The notes: generated by a model not told the origin, from the sequence alone. A DNA stretch of 22,601 nucleotides from Chara braunii (GCA_003427395.1 BFEA01000005.1:728227-750827), one strand, 5' to 3'; counted from the stretch's first letter, positions 1 through 8,592 are shown. Translations and numbers: made by a program.

Positions 1-169
1 CTTCTTTGCAGAACACTAGGCAGTGTACTAGGTCTTCTACCAAACCTTCAGAGCAGACTGTACATAATTCCGAGCTATTTGGGTCATTGATTTTTCGTCT
101 AATGTGTAGCCATTCGTTCACTTGTGTGCCCTTTTCCAATCCTTTGTAAACCAAAAACCAGAAAAAAAA

Positions 170-241
170 GTGTAGGCTTACTCAAAAGAATGGTCAGCCA
201 AAAACAAAAAAGAAGTGTAGGCTTAGTAGCTTACTCAAAAG
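170..241. repeat. short direct repeat around GTGTAGGCTTA / CTTACTCAAAAGAA
   Basis: GTGTAGGCTTACTCAAAAGAA at 170-190 recurs at 214-241 with a small internal insertion (TAG plus a repeated CTTA). Both copies follow A-rich runs. No gene is visible in bases 1-319 beyond this repeat. Confidence 0.6.
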
Positions 242-319
242 AAACTAAATACAACATGAAAAGAAAAAATTCCTGATAGTGTGCCCTGTCCTGTGGCTGA
301 ATGATACAGATGCGCAACT

Positions 320-596
320 GTTGACTACCATCGCCATATAAAGACTGAAAGTTGCCTCGGATACAGCTATAATGGCCAGGTGTTCTATTGGGGTGACGAC
401 GGTAGTTAACAGTTATGCCACTTCTCGACCGGTTCAAGGTCAAGAAACCTTGCAAACTTGACTACCATCACTGTATATAGACTGAAAGTTGCCTCAAATA
501 CAGCTATAACGACCAGGCGTTCTACTCGGGCGAAGACAGTAGTAATCAGTTGTGCCACTTCTCAACCAGTTCAGGGTCAAGAAACGTAGCAAACTT
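320..596. repeat. tandem duplication, unit about 137 bp, two copies
   Basis: The unit beginning GACTACCATC at 323 is repeated from 460. Both copies share the blocks AGACTGAAAGTTGCCTC, ATACAGCTATAA, GTTCTA, GCCACTTCTC and GGTCAAGAAAC in the same order, with substitutions scattered throughout, so this is an old duplication. No coding frame spans it. From 600 to about 1420 I see no gene, only short chance frames and a few A-rich runs. Confidence 0.85.
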
Positions 597-1423
597 CAGA
601 AAAAGTGTCAAGTCTCTCAAGCGAATGGGCTAGGCGGCCCTGGTCAAAGCAGAACCCTATGCAATTAGCCCAATACTCTGTCAATTCCCCGAGCCTTCTT
701 TACTCCCTCCTTGCCCCCTCATTTTCTCCTCCTCCTTCAGAAAGAGTCGCCAGGACCGACAACGACAGACAGACCAAAAAAGAAAAAAAAAGAAATACAG
801 GCAGACAAATGATGTGGATAGGGAAAAGGAGAGAATCAAGGGTTGCGACATACGGGTGGAGTTGGGTATGTAGTCACCATCAGGACACAGAGTTCAGAAG
901 AAATTCAATGGATACATTGTGTGATGAGACAGCTATAAAGGGGGAGGTATAGAACTGGGAATGGCCTATTGCAAAGAACCCATGCCCTGAAAGGAAATAT
1001 TCCTCTCCTGCCTTCTCCAGAAAACCTGTGTTCGGCTATTTAGGCATGGTTTGTGGTGTGCTATGCCTTGTTCGTCAAAACCTACCAATCTGAGTAATCT
1101 CACATTTCAATACTCTCCTCCTCGTATTCCCTGCTGGATATCTGGCAGTGCGTACAAACTGCCTTGTGTTGGCGGTGGGCTTTCTTTCCGCATCTCTGTA
1201 GACAGCAATACAGGGCCTTGCGGCACACCACAACATTCTAAATGTATTTGGAGTGTGCAGCTGTCCTGATACATCCAATACGTGAATCAGCCTGAATGTA
1301 TCGGGTCTAACCCACAGTCCTCATACATGCAAAAAGCCGAGCAGTGGAGCGAGACCCACAGTTTTGTTGCGGGTTGCGCGGTCTTGGGCATCCCCCATCC
1401 CTTCTCGAGTTTTCTGTCCTGTC

Positions 1424-2704
1424 TCATCTTTTCACAGATCCATGGAGCTGAGATCCCGACTGTGTAGGACCAGGCTGGTTCTCCTGAAGAACAGAGCGAT
1501 AGGTGCCCCTCCGATGCAGCGTCTGGTCTGGTTCTATATCGAAAGGATATAACTTGATGTGAGCTTGCAACCCATTTGTTTGATTGGCCTGCCAGTATGT
1601 CGATCTCCTTCTATTTTGTACTTGCACTTGACTTCCTTCGCTTTTTGTTTCTCGGGTTCCATCGTTTTCTGAGCCTGCACCCTGCTTTGTCGGATCGTAA
1701 GGGTACCCATTGATCTTCGGCAACTGACGGGCATTCGCAGCAGCTAGAGAGCCATCTTTTGCACGAGGCTTTTTGCCATCCTTCTCCGCCTGCGCAAACT
1801 TCCACGCAAGTGCCCCACCAAGATTCAAGTCACTGAGCAAGGTTGATCGACACGCTCGCGATCCCGGTCTGCGGGGCACCCTCAGGATCCGCAAGGCAGA
1901 GCCGCGGCGACCGAAGCCAGACTGCGCCTGCTGCTGTCCAGACCTCTGTTTTGTCATATTCGTCATTGCTCCCATATTATACTCAGGAAGAAGACTAAGT
2001 CTCCTTGGAGACTGAGAGTTATCTCCCCAACTACCGCGGTTACCGCGACCCTGAAACTTTGATTTGGTGGGTAATGCGGCTTCGAACTGGAATGGTTCGC
2101 CTAGGTTTACCTTCCATGCTGTCCTTGGTAGTGATGTCAAATTAGGTGGTCCCCCACCAGTTGCGATGCCTGCCTTATTAGCCTGTGAGGCTCCAGGAGG
2201 GGTAGTTGGAAGACTTACCCACTTGGAAAACATTCTGTTCCAATACTCCTCCGACTCGTTAATATCTATTATGTTTTCCAAATCAGCTGGACTCGGCAAT
2301 GAGCGGATGATGTTCTTCACACTGGCTATGGACGCAGTGCTGTCTTGGCTATTAAGTGCCTCTCCCCGCCAGTTGATCGATGAGAGAGAAGAGACGTTTC
2401 TAGAAGACTCCTTGGAACTCCTCATCGCCATCATGTGCTGATTGTGGAGGTAGCCGCTCCTGCTAAATCCCTTCGGTGGAGGAGCAGCTGGCATTTCAAC
2501 AGTTTGTGGGGTCATGATTACCGTGGATGCAGCAGACATTGAATGTCTAGACTCACCGTGACGGGCCTTGAGAAGCCGAACCCTGTTCTCTTGCCTCTCC
2601 TTCCATTTACGTGCTCGCCAGAATCGGAGCTGCTGTCTCAGTTTGACCATCTCCTTCTTTAACATGGCTACATCCACTGTATCTCGTATGTCATCCCCAC
2701 CAAT
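1424..2704 (-). CDS. long terminal exon of an unrecognised protein
   Basis: This frame is open for about 426 codons. It does not begin with ATG: the first in-frame codon at its edge is GTG inside GTGTGCAG, preceded by a pyrimidine-rich stretch (TCCTTTTCTTGG), so it reads as an exon entered at a 3' splice site with its first base at 2704. The first internal ATG lies about 15 codons in. The N-terminal 45 residues are charged and heptad-like (LKKEMVKLRQQLRFWRARK), so a coiled coil is likely. The rest is low-complexity, rich in Ser, Pro, Gly and Arg, with a short RG patch (FQGRGNRGSW). It ends in TGA at 1424-1426. I recognise no family. No upstream exon could be placed between here and the microsatellite at 2.99 kb. 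Length and protein-like composition support a real gene, but a decayed element is possible. Confidence 0.5.
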   Translation of the reverse strand: MGGDDIRDTVDVAMLKKEMVKLRQQLRFWRARKWKERQENRVRLLKARHGESRHSMSAASTVIMTPQTVEMPAAPPPKGFSRSGYLHNQHMMAMRSSKESSRNVSSLSSINWRGEALNSQDSTASIASVKNIIRSLPSPADLENIIDINESEEYWNRMFSKWVSLPTTPPGASQANKAGIATGGGPPNLTSLPRTAWKVNLGEPFQFEAALPTKSKFQGRGNRGSWGDNSQSPRRLSLLPEYNMGAMTNMTKQRSGQQQAQSGFGRRGSALRILRVPRRPGSRACRSTLLSDLNLGGALAWKFAQAEKDGKKPRAKDGSLAAANARQLPKINGYPYDPTKQGAGSENDGTRETKSEGSQVQVQNRRRSTYWQANQTNGLQAHIKLYPFDIEPDQTLHRRGTYRSVLQENQPGPTQSGSQLHGSVKR

Positions 2705-2710
2705 CTGCAC

Positions 2711-2987
2711 ACCAAGAAAAGGAGTTTATGCAATCTGCATTTGAGACCTCTGCATTCTTACTTATGAGCTCTTGTTCTTTTCCTTCCCTTCTTCTTTCCC
2801 CTTCTGCTTCCCTCTCCCCACTTCAATCGGCAATGCCCTACAACCGACTCTTTTTCGCAGAGCACAATGTACCCTCATAATGACAGTATCAGACCTGAAT
2901 TATAGCTTGTTAATTTTATGATTCCGTCCTTTGCCTTCGGGGGATTTGGAAGCCCCCCTTCTTCGTTTTCTTCTTCTTTTTCAAATT
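2711..2987. other. non-coding stretch upstream of the exon
   Basis: Pyrimidine-rich DNA (TTCCTTCCCTTCTTC-like around 2780-2820), then AT-rich DNA. If the 1424-2704 exon is real, this is probably intron sequence. I see no other feature. Confidence 0.4.
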
Positions 2988-3388
2988 CAAATTCAAATTC
3001 TTCTTCTTCGTCGTCGTCTTCTTCCTCTTCTTCTTTCTTCTTCTTCTTCTTCTCCTTCTTTTTCTTCTTCTTCTTCTCCTTCGTCTTCTTTGCCGTCTTC
3101 TTCTTCGTCTTCTTCTTCTTCTTCTTCTTCTTCTTCTTCGTTGTCTTCTTCTTTTCTTCTTCTTCTTCTTCTTCTTCTTCTTCTTCTTCTTCTTCTTCTT
3201 CTTCTTCTTCTTCTTCTTCTTCTTCTTTGCCATCGCCGTCTTCTGCTTCTTCGTCATCTTTCTTGTTCTCCTGCTTCTTCTTTTTCTCCTCCTCCTCCTC
3301 CTCCTCCTCCTTCTCCTCCTCCTCCTCCTCCTCCTCCTCCGCCCCCTCTTCTTCGTCCTCTTCCTCCTCCCCCCCTTCTTCTTGTTAT
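2988..3388. repeat. TTC/CTT microsatellite grading into TCC
   Basis: About 400 bp of imperfect (TTC)n on the + strand, with the purest block around 3140-3225, changing to (TCC)n at 3285-3340. It begins with a short AAATTC repeat (2982-3000). The long frames here (poly-Ser, Leu or Phe on +, poly-Arg or Lys on -) are products of the trinucleotide repeat and should not be annotated as genes. Confidence 0.97.
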
Positions 3389-3934
3389 TGTTGTCGTTAA
3401 CAGTGGACAGCATCACAACCTGATTCATCCTTGCATTTTCCCTTCCTTTCCCCCTTCTTCTGTGTCCTCTTCTCCTCAGAGATATTTCAACCTTGCTATG
3501 CACTCAGGCTTCCATGGCATCCTGAAGGTGATGATGGTTCAGATGCTGGTTGCTAGGGCTTTGCTCTTGCTGTTCCTTTCAAGTCAAATCTATGGGCCCT
3601 ACTTTGGACCAGCTCAGTCTGCTTGGATTGTATAACGGAATCAACTGATGCAATTCTTTCCAGATAATGGGTGAATGCTATTCTGCACCAATTCCATGGC
3701 CATCTTATGCATATATCTGATGACTGTGATCAGATCGATTTAACATTTTTGGGGAGTTAATTCATTGACTCTGTTCGTGCCAATTCTGTGGTTGCTCGTT
3801 CTGTATCGGTGGGAGCTGTCACAGCTCCCCGTTTCGTCCTCTCTCCCTTTCTGCCAATGGTTGTCACCACGAAGTCAGCGGCCGTAGAAAAACTGTCGGG
3901 TGACTCGTAGGCAGAAAGAGAAAAAAGGACAAAA
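3389..3934. other. stretch without a recognisable gene
   Basis: Mixed-composition DNA after the microsatellite. I see no frame with protein-like composition, no RNA gene and no clear repeat. Confidence 0.4.
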
Positions 3935-3998
3935 AGTGGCTCAGTTAGTGGAGCACTGGTGACAAATGTGCATTGTGGTGGGTTTGAATCTTTGAGCC
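3935..3998 (+). repeat. possible tRNA-derived SINE head or tRNA relic
   Basis: TGGCTCAGTTAG at 3937-3948 matches the pol III A box (TRGCNNAGYNGG) at 11 of 12 positions and sits in a perfect D-arm (GCTC...GAGC). GGTTTGAATCT at 3981-3991 matches the B box (GGTTCGANTCC) at 9 of 11. The T-stem pairs poorly and no proper anticodon arm forms, so it is not a functional tRNA. A tRNA-derived SINE or a chance hit are both possible. I could not find its 3' end or target duplications. Confidence 0.3.
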
Positions 3999-3999
3999 T

Positions 4000-4700
4000 G
4001 CAATTTTGCGCATGGACACAGGGCGTTGACCGACATAGCATTCACACACAGGGGTGGCTATGTGTCGGGGTGTCGGGATTTGGGCCTATGTCGTGCCAGC
4101 ATGGGACGTTCAGGGTCGTCTTTGGCACTCTGTAGTGAAGATAATTTCAATGGATGATAGGCTAGGTGGGCGAACGCGTCTTGAGGCGGGGGGGCTTAGG
4201 GACCTTCCATTGAGTAGTGATCCACCTAGGGGGGATTTTGGGACTTCATGTTGATGCTGAGGGAGTTATTGCTGGATCTGCGGCCTGCCAGTAGTGGACA
4301 AGAGCTAAAAATGACTTAGCGTGTGTGGGTCGTACGGTGTACCTGTATGCATGGGTACGGGTGGGCAGGAACCCGTTGTTGTGAAACACCCTTACGGGGG
4401 CGGTAGAAAGACCCTTACGGAGGCATTTGAATGTTCTCAACTGAGGCACTGAACCGGTATGGCCACCCCTCTCTCCCTTAGGAAGATCTGGTCCTTGCGA
4501 TTAGCACAGTACTAAGAGAGGGGGGTGTTGGGCTTCATGGTATAGCATCAAAGGTAGCCCCACTTGGAGAGACTAAATAGATGTATAGATGCCACTCGGG
4601 TCACTGAGCCAAAGACGATAGACCCCTAAGACTAAGGTGAAGGTGGTCAACTGGATTTAGAGGCCACTGTTCATTGAGCGAAGGGTCCTTGCGAGTGTCA
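4000..4700. other. G-rich non-coding stretch
   Basis: The + strand is unusually G-rich, with many runs of 4-7 G and short direct repeats (ACCCTTACGG at about 4389 and 4413; similar TTGGGACTTCATG / TTGGGCTTCATGG segments). Frames are short and not protein-like. I cannot assign it. It could be part of a decayed element. Confidence 0.4.

Positions 4701-4733
<33 letters not shown>
4701..4733. repeat. poly-G homopolymer (33 nt)
   Basis: There are 33 consecutive G on the + strand. Runs of this length are rare in nuclear genomes and are error-prone in short-read assembly, so the true length is uncertain and the join across it may be unreliable. Confidence 0.95.
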
Positions 4734-4735
<2 letters not shown>

Positions 4736-4982
4736 GCACTCGAGGGACTGGATATGCGGAGTCCATCTCCTGCCTCGAGGGGGGAATTCTTGACCGACTG
4801 CACTGGACAGGGGTCTGAGGTTCACCATGTTGGGATGGAAGTCCCTAAGGAGTTGTGCGTGTATAGGGAAGGGTGTTAGGGAGTTATGATGACCAGTCAC
4901 CCCTAGGCTGGCTGTGCTGGAACCGCTTGAAGAAGAAAAAAAAAACGAAAAAAAGAAGCATTTCATGGGACTTTCAACGACT

Positions 4983-5158
4983 CATCAGGAGGTAGAACCC
5001 TCCATCCTCTCCTTCTTTCCTCCGTCTTCCCCTCCCACTCGGGAGCCGGAACCCTCCCTCCTCTCCCCCTCTCTTCAGCTCTTGCCCCCCATTAGGAGGT
5101 GGTAGTCTCCCTCCTCTCCACCTTTCCACCGCCTTCCCCTCCCTACCCATCAGGAGAG
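4983..5158. repeat. 55-bp pyrimidine-rich tandem repeat, about 3 copies
   Basis: Units start near 4983, 5036, 5090 and 5147 (last one partial). Each has a YATYAGGAGGT-like or CGGGAGCC start, then ACCCTCC, TCCTCTCC and a CTTCCCCTCCC-like tail, with an average period near 55 bp. No coding frame is convincing. From 5160 to 5650 I see no gene, only A runs and a G-rich patch near 5570. Confidence 0.75.
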
Positions 5159-5650
5159 GGGCCTACTCGGGCCTGCATGCCATGGTGCTTGTTTGACAGT
5201 GCCTGAAAAAAAATAAAATTCGTTGGAGCTCTAATTATGTTCAGCCTACTGTCGTGCCCCGAACATAGCGCACCCTATAATGAACATATACGGGGTAACT
5301 TTCTAGTCTGATACAGTCAAAATGAGGGTGCGTTGTGTTTGGCGGAAGACTGTTGCCCAATCTGGGCAGTGAGCCGTCGCATTGACACTCCAGGATTGGC
5401 CAATATTTGAGAACCCGGGCAAAGATGCAAATGTTTTTTTTTCTCCAGGCCTTCCGTCACTACAAGTTGGAAAAAAACAAAACAAAACAAAAAGTGGGAA
5501 CCATACACAGAAAATTAGCACCACCCCTGCACAAGGACGGTACACAATGGGTGGAAAAAAAAACGGTGTGTGGGGGGGGGTGGTGGGGCGGAGGAGGAGA
5601 TGCCAAGGAGGCGCAGTCGACATCAAGGTAGAAGGGCCCAGGTAAGGAAC

Positions 5651-6235
5651 TCAAAGTATAAATCTCTTTACCGGCAGTGTTGTTTGGGCGCTTCGATTCG
5701 TCAGGGTCCATATTTGCCTCACTCCTAAATTCTCCCCCTCTGTCGGCAATTCGGCAGCCCCCACATCCTCATCTTCACCGCCAGCCACCAGCATGCCTGA
5801 GCCTGAATCCTGTACATGCAGTAGCCCTCCTCCTCCCTCTTCCTTCGTTCCTCTGACGTGGCGGCCAAGGTCTTCCACACCAACCTTATTATCATCATCT
5901 TCTTTACTACCATCATCTCCGTCCATCTCCGCCTGGCTCTGCACTGCTCCTGGCAGGCTGGTTTCCATATCCTTAGAGTCTTCACCAGCTCCATCATCTC
6001 GCTGATTGCCACTGAGGATGGACCAATCAAAACCGTATTTACGCCATACGTCTATAGGCTCCCATTTCTCCATGCCCTCAAAGGTGTCATTTGGATTCCG
6101 AGGCCTTGCTTTACCATCTTTCAGTGCATTCCGGCCTTTCTCCTTCACCTGCTCCACTTTCTCCTCCTTGCTCAACTCTGGAGCTGATGGTTGCAAAAAG
6201 GCCAAGATCACAACACCACACAGTGCACAAAACAT
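5651..6235 (-). CDS. small acidic protein with N-terminal membrane anchor, unrecognised
   Basis: From the ATG at 6233-6235 the frame gives about 194 residues. The first 15 or so are hydrophobic (MFCALCGVVILAFLQ), as in a signal anchor or signal peptide. A Lys/Glu-rich segment and a distinctive WEPIDVWRKYGFDWSIL block follow, then a long acidic Asp/Glu/Gly-rich tail. It ends just upstream of 5651. The frame stays open to 6334, but its edge is GTG, not ATG. The TGCTGTCAG near 6302 could be a 3' splice site, so this may instead be an internal or terminal exon reading through the membrane segment. I recognise no family. Composition favours a genuine single-pass membrane protein, but gene structure is uncertain. 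Confidence 0.45.
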   Translation of the reverse strand: MFCALCGVVILAFLQPSAPELSKEEKVEQVKEKGRNALKDGKARPRNPNDTFEGMEKWEPIDVWRKYGFDWSILSGNQRDDGAGEDSKDMETSLPGAVQSQAEMDGDDGSKEDDDNKVGVEDLGRHVRGTKEEGGGGLLHVQDSGSGMLVAGGEDEDVGAAELPTEGENLGVRQIWTLTNRSAQTTLPVKRFIL

Positions 6236-6431
6236 ATACAGCGTTTTATTTTTGGAAAATTTGGTTCGCTGGGAGATTCCGCAAGTAATGCCGGCCGCAT
6301 TCTGACAGCAGTATTGGTGCGGCAAATAAGTCACAGAGCAGAGGTATTTCTGCGTTTGACCGTCAGAGCATACTCACAGGTGGAATTTTAAGACTGAGCT
6401 CTGGACGTAATTATGAAGTCTTTCCAAGTAT

Positions 6432-6505
6432 GGGCCTATAACTCAGTTGGTTAGAGTATACGCCTGATAAGTGTAAAGTCAGTGGTTCAAATCTACTTAG
6501 GCCCA
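6432..6505 (+). tRNA. trnI-GAU: tRNA-Ile (GAU), mitochondrial type
   Basis: A complete cloverleaf of 74 nt. The acceptor stem GGGCCTA/TAGGCCC is 7 perfect pairs. The D-arm is ACTC-AGTTGGTTA-GAGT, the anticodon stem TACGC/GTGTA has one G-T pair, and the loop CTGATAA carries anticodon GAT. The variable loop is AAGTC, the T-arm AGTGG-TTCAAAT-CTACT, and the discriminator is A. No CCA is encoded and there is no intron, unlike the intron-containing chloroplast trnI-GAU. The TTCAAAT T-loop and overall sequence resemble plant or algal mitochondrial tRNA-Ile rather than a cytosolic pol III gene, so it is probably part of a mitochondrial insertion. Whether it is transcribed in the nucleus is unknown. 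Confidence 0.85.
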
Positions 6506-6616
6506 CTCTGCTCTGCTGGCGAACCGCACTCGCAAGAGCGTTTTCTTTTCTTTTATTTGATTTTCTTTCCTTCGGCCTCTCATCTCACCGCCAGCGCACC
6601 ACAAAGTGGATTGATG

Positions 6617-6645
6617 GTGGAAATAGCTTAATGGTAGAGTGTCAG
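6617..6645 (+). pseudogene. 5' half of a mitochondrial-type tRNA-Gly
   Basis: GTGGAAATAGCTTAATGGTAGAG matches the acceptor strand and D-arm typical of organellar tRNA-Gly (canonical start GCGGAAATAGC...). After about 6645 no anticodon arm, T-arm or matching 3' acceptor strand follows, so the gene is broken. Its position 112 bp after the tRNA-Ile suggests both came from one organellar fragment. Confidence 0.55.
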
Positions 6646-6649
6646 ATAC

Positions 6650-7828
6650 ATCCATGCTACGCTGCAATTCTGGTCAGATACCTCTGGAAAGTCCTCGTGT
6701 GAGTATATGCCCTCATTTCTATCCAGATTCCAGACCCCTTTCTTTCTGACACAAATAGGAATCAGGGAGAGTTCGACAAAGTGTAGACCAATAATAAACA
6801 CATAGCGCGCGACAATGCACCCAACATGGAATAGATGAGTCACAGTGACTCGTGCAATCAGACTCGTACTCATTCACACTTTTCATGCATGTAAACAGCA
6901 ACGCAGAAAACTGGCGACATGAGGCCAATCAAAACTCAGAGATATGGCTTCCAGATAAGAGTTCACTTTCAACTGGCTATGGGGACCCTATGGCGACTCA
7001 GCGCCCAAACAACTCACTGTTCACACGCACTGGATCACACTGGATATCCCACACGCGTCACTCAGAACACTCACATACACACACACTCTTCACACTAGCT
7101 ACAGCTATGGCAGCTATGGCTGCCTCTACCCTATCGCTACACTAAGCTCCTTCTCTCTCGCCCACTGCGTCCTCAGGGCTCACTGCAGACCTCCTTGCAC
7201 AAGTTGCTGTGGCAGCGCTTCCGCATGGCTCACGCAGGAATGAATGAAAGGCTGGGCGCTGCCTCTTGATTTATACTTCGGAAACTCGTTGGTCTGCCCT
7301 TTGCCATCGGCCCATGGTGCTCACAATCCCCCGTGGTACTTGCTGGACCGGACTGGGACTGACTGGACCTTACCGCTGACTGACTGTGGACTCACGGCTA
7401 TCCTACCGAGGTTGTACTGCGATTGCACTGTAGTTTAGTCCACCACTTGCCTCGCCACTTGACCACTTGCCCACTTGCCTACCTTCTAGAAGGACTACAG
7501 CTAGACTTCTGGAACTTGCTAAGACTTCTACTCTATAGATCTACAGATCGAACCCCTGCTGCCTATGGACCTACGACAGACCTACCAACTGTCTACGGAT
7601 ACACAGGTCACAGGTTCAACTCTCGCGTTCTACACAGATACTGTACATGGGTAGGGTGAGGTCCAGGGATCGAGCCCTGGGTACTGCAGCTGCTACTGCT
7701 AAAAGGTGAAAACCGTTTCACTCGTGTCCAACATCAGAATTGTCCGACGGACATATAAATTATGAAATAATAATAGATCAGTATCAGTGACTTGTGCCCA
7801 AGATCAGAATGTAGTTCAATGTACCTAG
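6650..7828. other. 1.2-kb stretch without a recognisable gene
   Basis: Mixed-composition DNA with short CA-rich (7070-7090) and CTGACTG-like stretches. No frame exceeds about 100 codons and none has recognisable motifs. Several GATCGAACCCC-like boxes (7540-7680) are discussed under rejected items. Confidence 0.4.
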
Positions 7829-7842
7829 TAGCATTCCTCTTT
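7829..7842. repeat. target-site duplication, copy A, of the U6 retropseudogene
   Basis: TAGCATTCCTCTTT at the tail side of the U6 copy, repeated exactly at 7952-7965. The + strand T run follows immediately, as expected when a T-rich primer end anneals to a poly(A) tail. Confidence 0.85.
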
Positions 7843-7900
7843 TTCTTTTTTTTTTTCTTTTTTTTTCTCAATTTATGCGTGTCATCCTTGCGCAGGGGCC

Positions 7901-7932
<32 letters not shown>

Positions 7933-7950
7933 ACGGTTGTCCCGAAGGAC
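7843..7950 (-). pseudogene. U6: retroposed U6 snRNA pseudogene with A-rich tail
   Basis: Read on the minus strand, the copy starts at the 5' stem-loop GTCCTTCGGGAC. It passes through the diagnostic U6 blocks ATTGGAACGATACAGAG, AGATTAGCATGG, CCCTGCGCAAGGATGACAC and GCATAAATTGAGAAA, covering roughly 87 nt to about 7864. The last 15 or so nt of U6 are missing. They are replaced by an A-rich tail (7843-7863, A runs broken by G). A perfect 14-bp direct repeat flanks the unit. No plant U6 upstream element (CCCACATCG) or well-placed TATA box precedes it. This is what LINE-mediated retroposition of a snRNA produces. The core is well conserved, so the insertion looks fairly recent, but it is probably not transcribed as U6. 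Confidence 0.93.
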
Positions 7951-7951
7951 T

Positions 7952-7965
7952 TAGCATTCCTCTTT
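7952..7965. repeat. target-site duplication, copy B, of the U6 retropseudogene
   Basis: Exact second copy of TAGCATTCCTCTTT, one base beyond the U6 5' end. Confidence 0.85.
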
Positions 7966-8036
7966 CGTTTTTTAATTAACAGGTAGAGGGGATATGGCCA
8001 AACGGTGGAGACTGTTGTGGCATACTGCGTAGCCAC

Positions 8037-8402
8037 ACGGGCCCTGCAGGGCCCGTCCCGCACTTTCAGCCTAAAAGCCTAGAAAATAGGGCTTACAGGC
8101 CCCGGTCGTTTCGGCCTGAAACTGAAAAACGAGGGCCTGCAGGCCCTATTCCGTTTTCAGCCTATTTCTGGGCCTTTCAGGCCCAGAGGCTTTTCAGCCT
8201 GAAACGGAGGGCCATTTTCAGGCCCTCATTGTTTCGACCGACCTTAAGACTCAGGCACAAAAACAGGGTTTTCGGAACAGGCTATCTTTAGCCTGTTCCC
8301 ACGACTGCCTTGAGCAGGAGCTGCAGCGGCAGCCCCTGACTGCCTCTGGCATTGGCAAGAGCAGCCCCCTGGACTGCTGCCTCGCCTGCAGCCAGTCCAG
8401 GC
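8037..8402. repeat. cluster of palindromes and hairpins built from GGCCTGAAA-like words
   Basis: Perfect palindromes lie at 8037-8056 (20 bp, centre TGCA) and 8132-8147 (16 bp, centre TGCA). Short-loop inverted repeats lie at 8169-8187 (CTGGGCCT/AGGCCCAG), 8207-8227 (GAGGGCC/GGCCCTC), 8274-8299 (GGAACAGGCTA/TAGCCTGTTCC, loop TCTT) and about 8371-8402 (CCTGGACTG/CAGTCCAGG). Between them the words TTTCAGCCT, GGCCTGAAA and TTTCAGGCC recur. No coding frame is supported. Confidence 0.85.
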
Positions 8403-8463
8403 CGAGTAGTACATAGGGGTTTCCCATGCACTTCCCAGGTAGGTAGTTGGGCAGTAGGACGAG

Positions 8464-8592
8464 TAGTCTTCAGGATTCAGCGCAGCACTCAGAAGGAGCG
8501 CTGCCAGGAGTAGCTTAGCGCTAGCAGTAGTCTTCAGCGCTGGGCGCTAGTAGCCATAGCCGTAGTCTTCAGCGCTGGGCGCTAGTAGGCGG
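8464..8592. repeat. short direct repeats of GTAGTCTTCAGCGCTGGGCG
   Basis: GTAGTCTTCAGCGCTGGGCG followed by CTAGTAG occurs twice, beginning near 8528 and 8562. A diverged partial copy (GTAGTCTTCAGGATTCAGCG) begins near 8465. Each full copy contains the small palindromic elements CAGCGCTG and GGCGC. Confidence 0.75.

Noticed and set aside
605-952. 115-codon frame on the + strand
   Set aside because: Low-complexity, no recognisable motif, and no support from context.
2916-3635. Long open frames on both strands across the TTC tract
   Set aside because: They encode only homopolymeric Ser, Leu, Phe, Arg or Lys strings dictated by the trinucleotide repeat.
7540-7680. Several B-box-like words (GATCGAACCCC, GGTTCAACTC, GATCGAGCCC)
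   Set aside because: No A box at a suitable distance and no cloverleaf; the T-arm-like stems occur alone.
7792-8063. Open frames across the U6 region on both strands
   Set aside because: They cross the U6 copy and its A/T tail and have no protein features.
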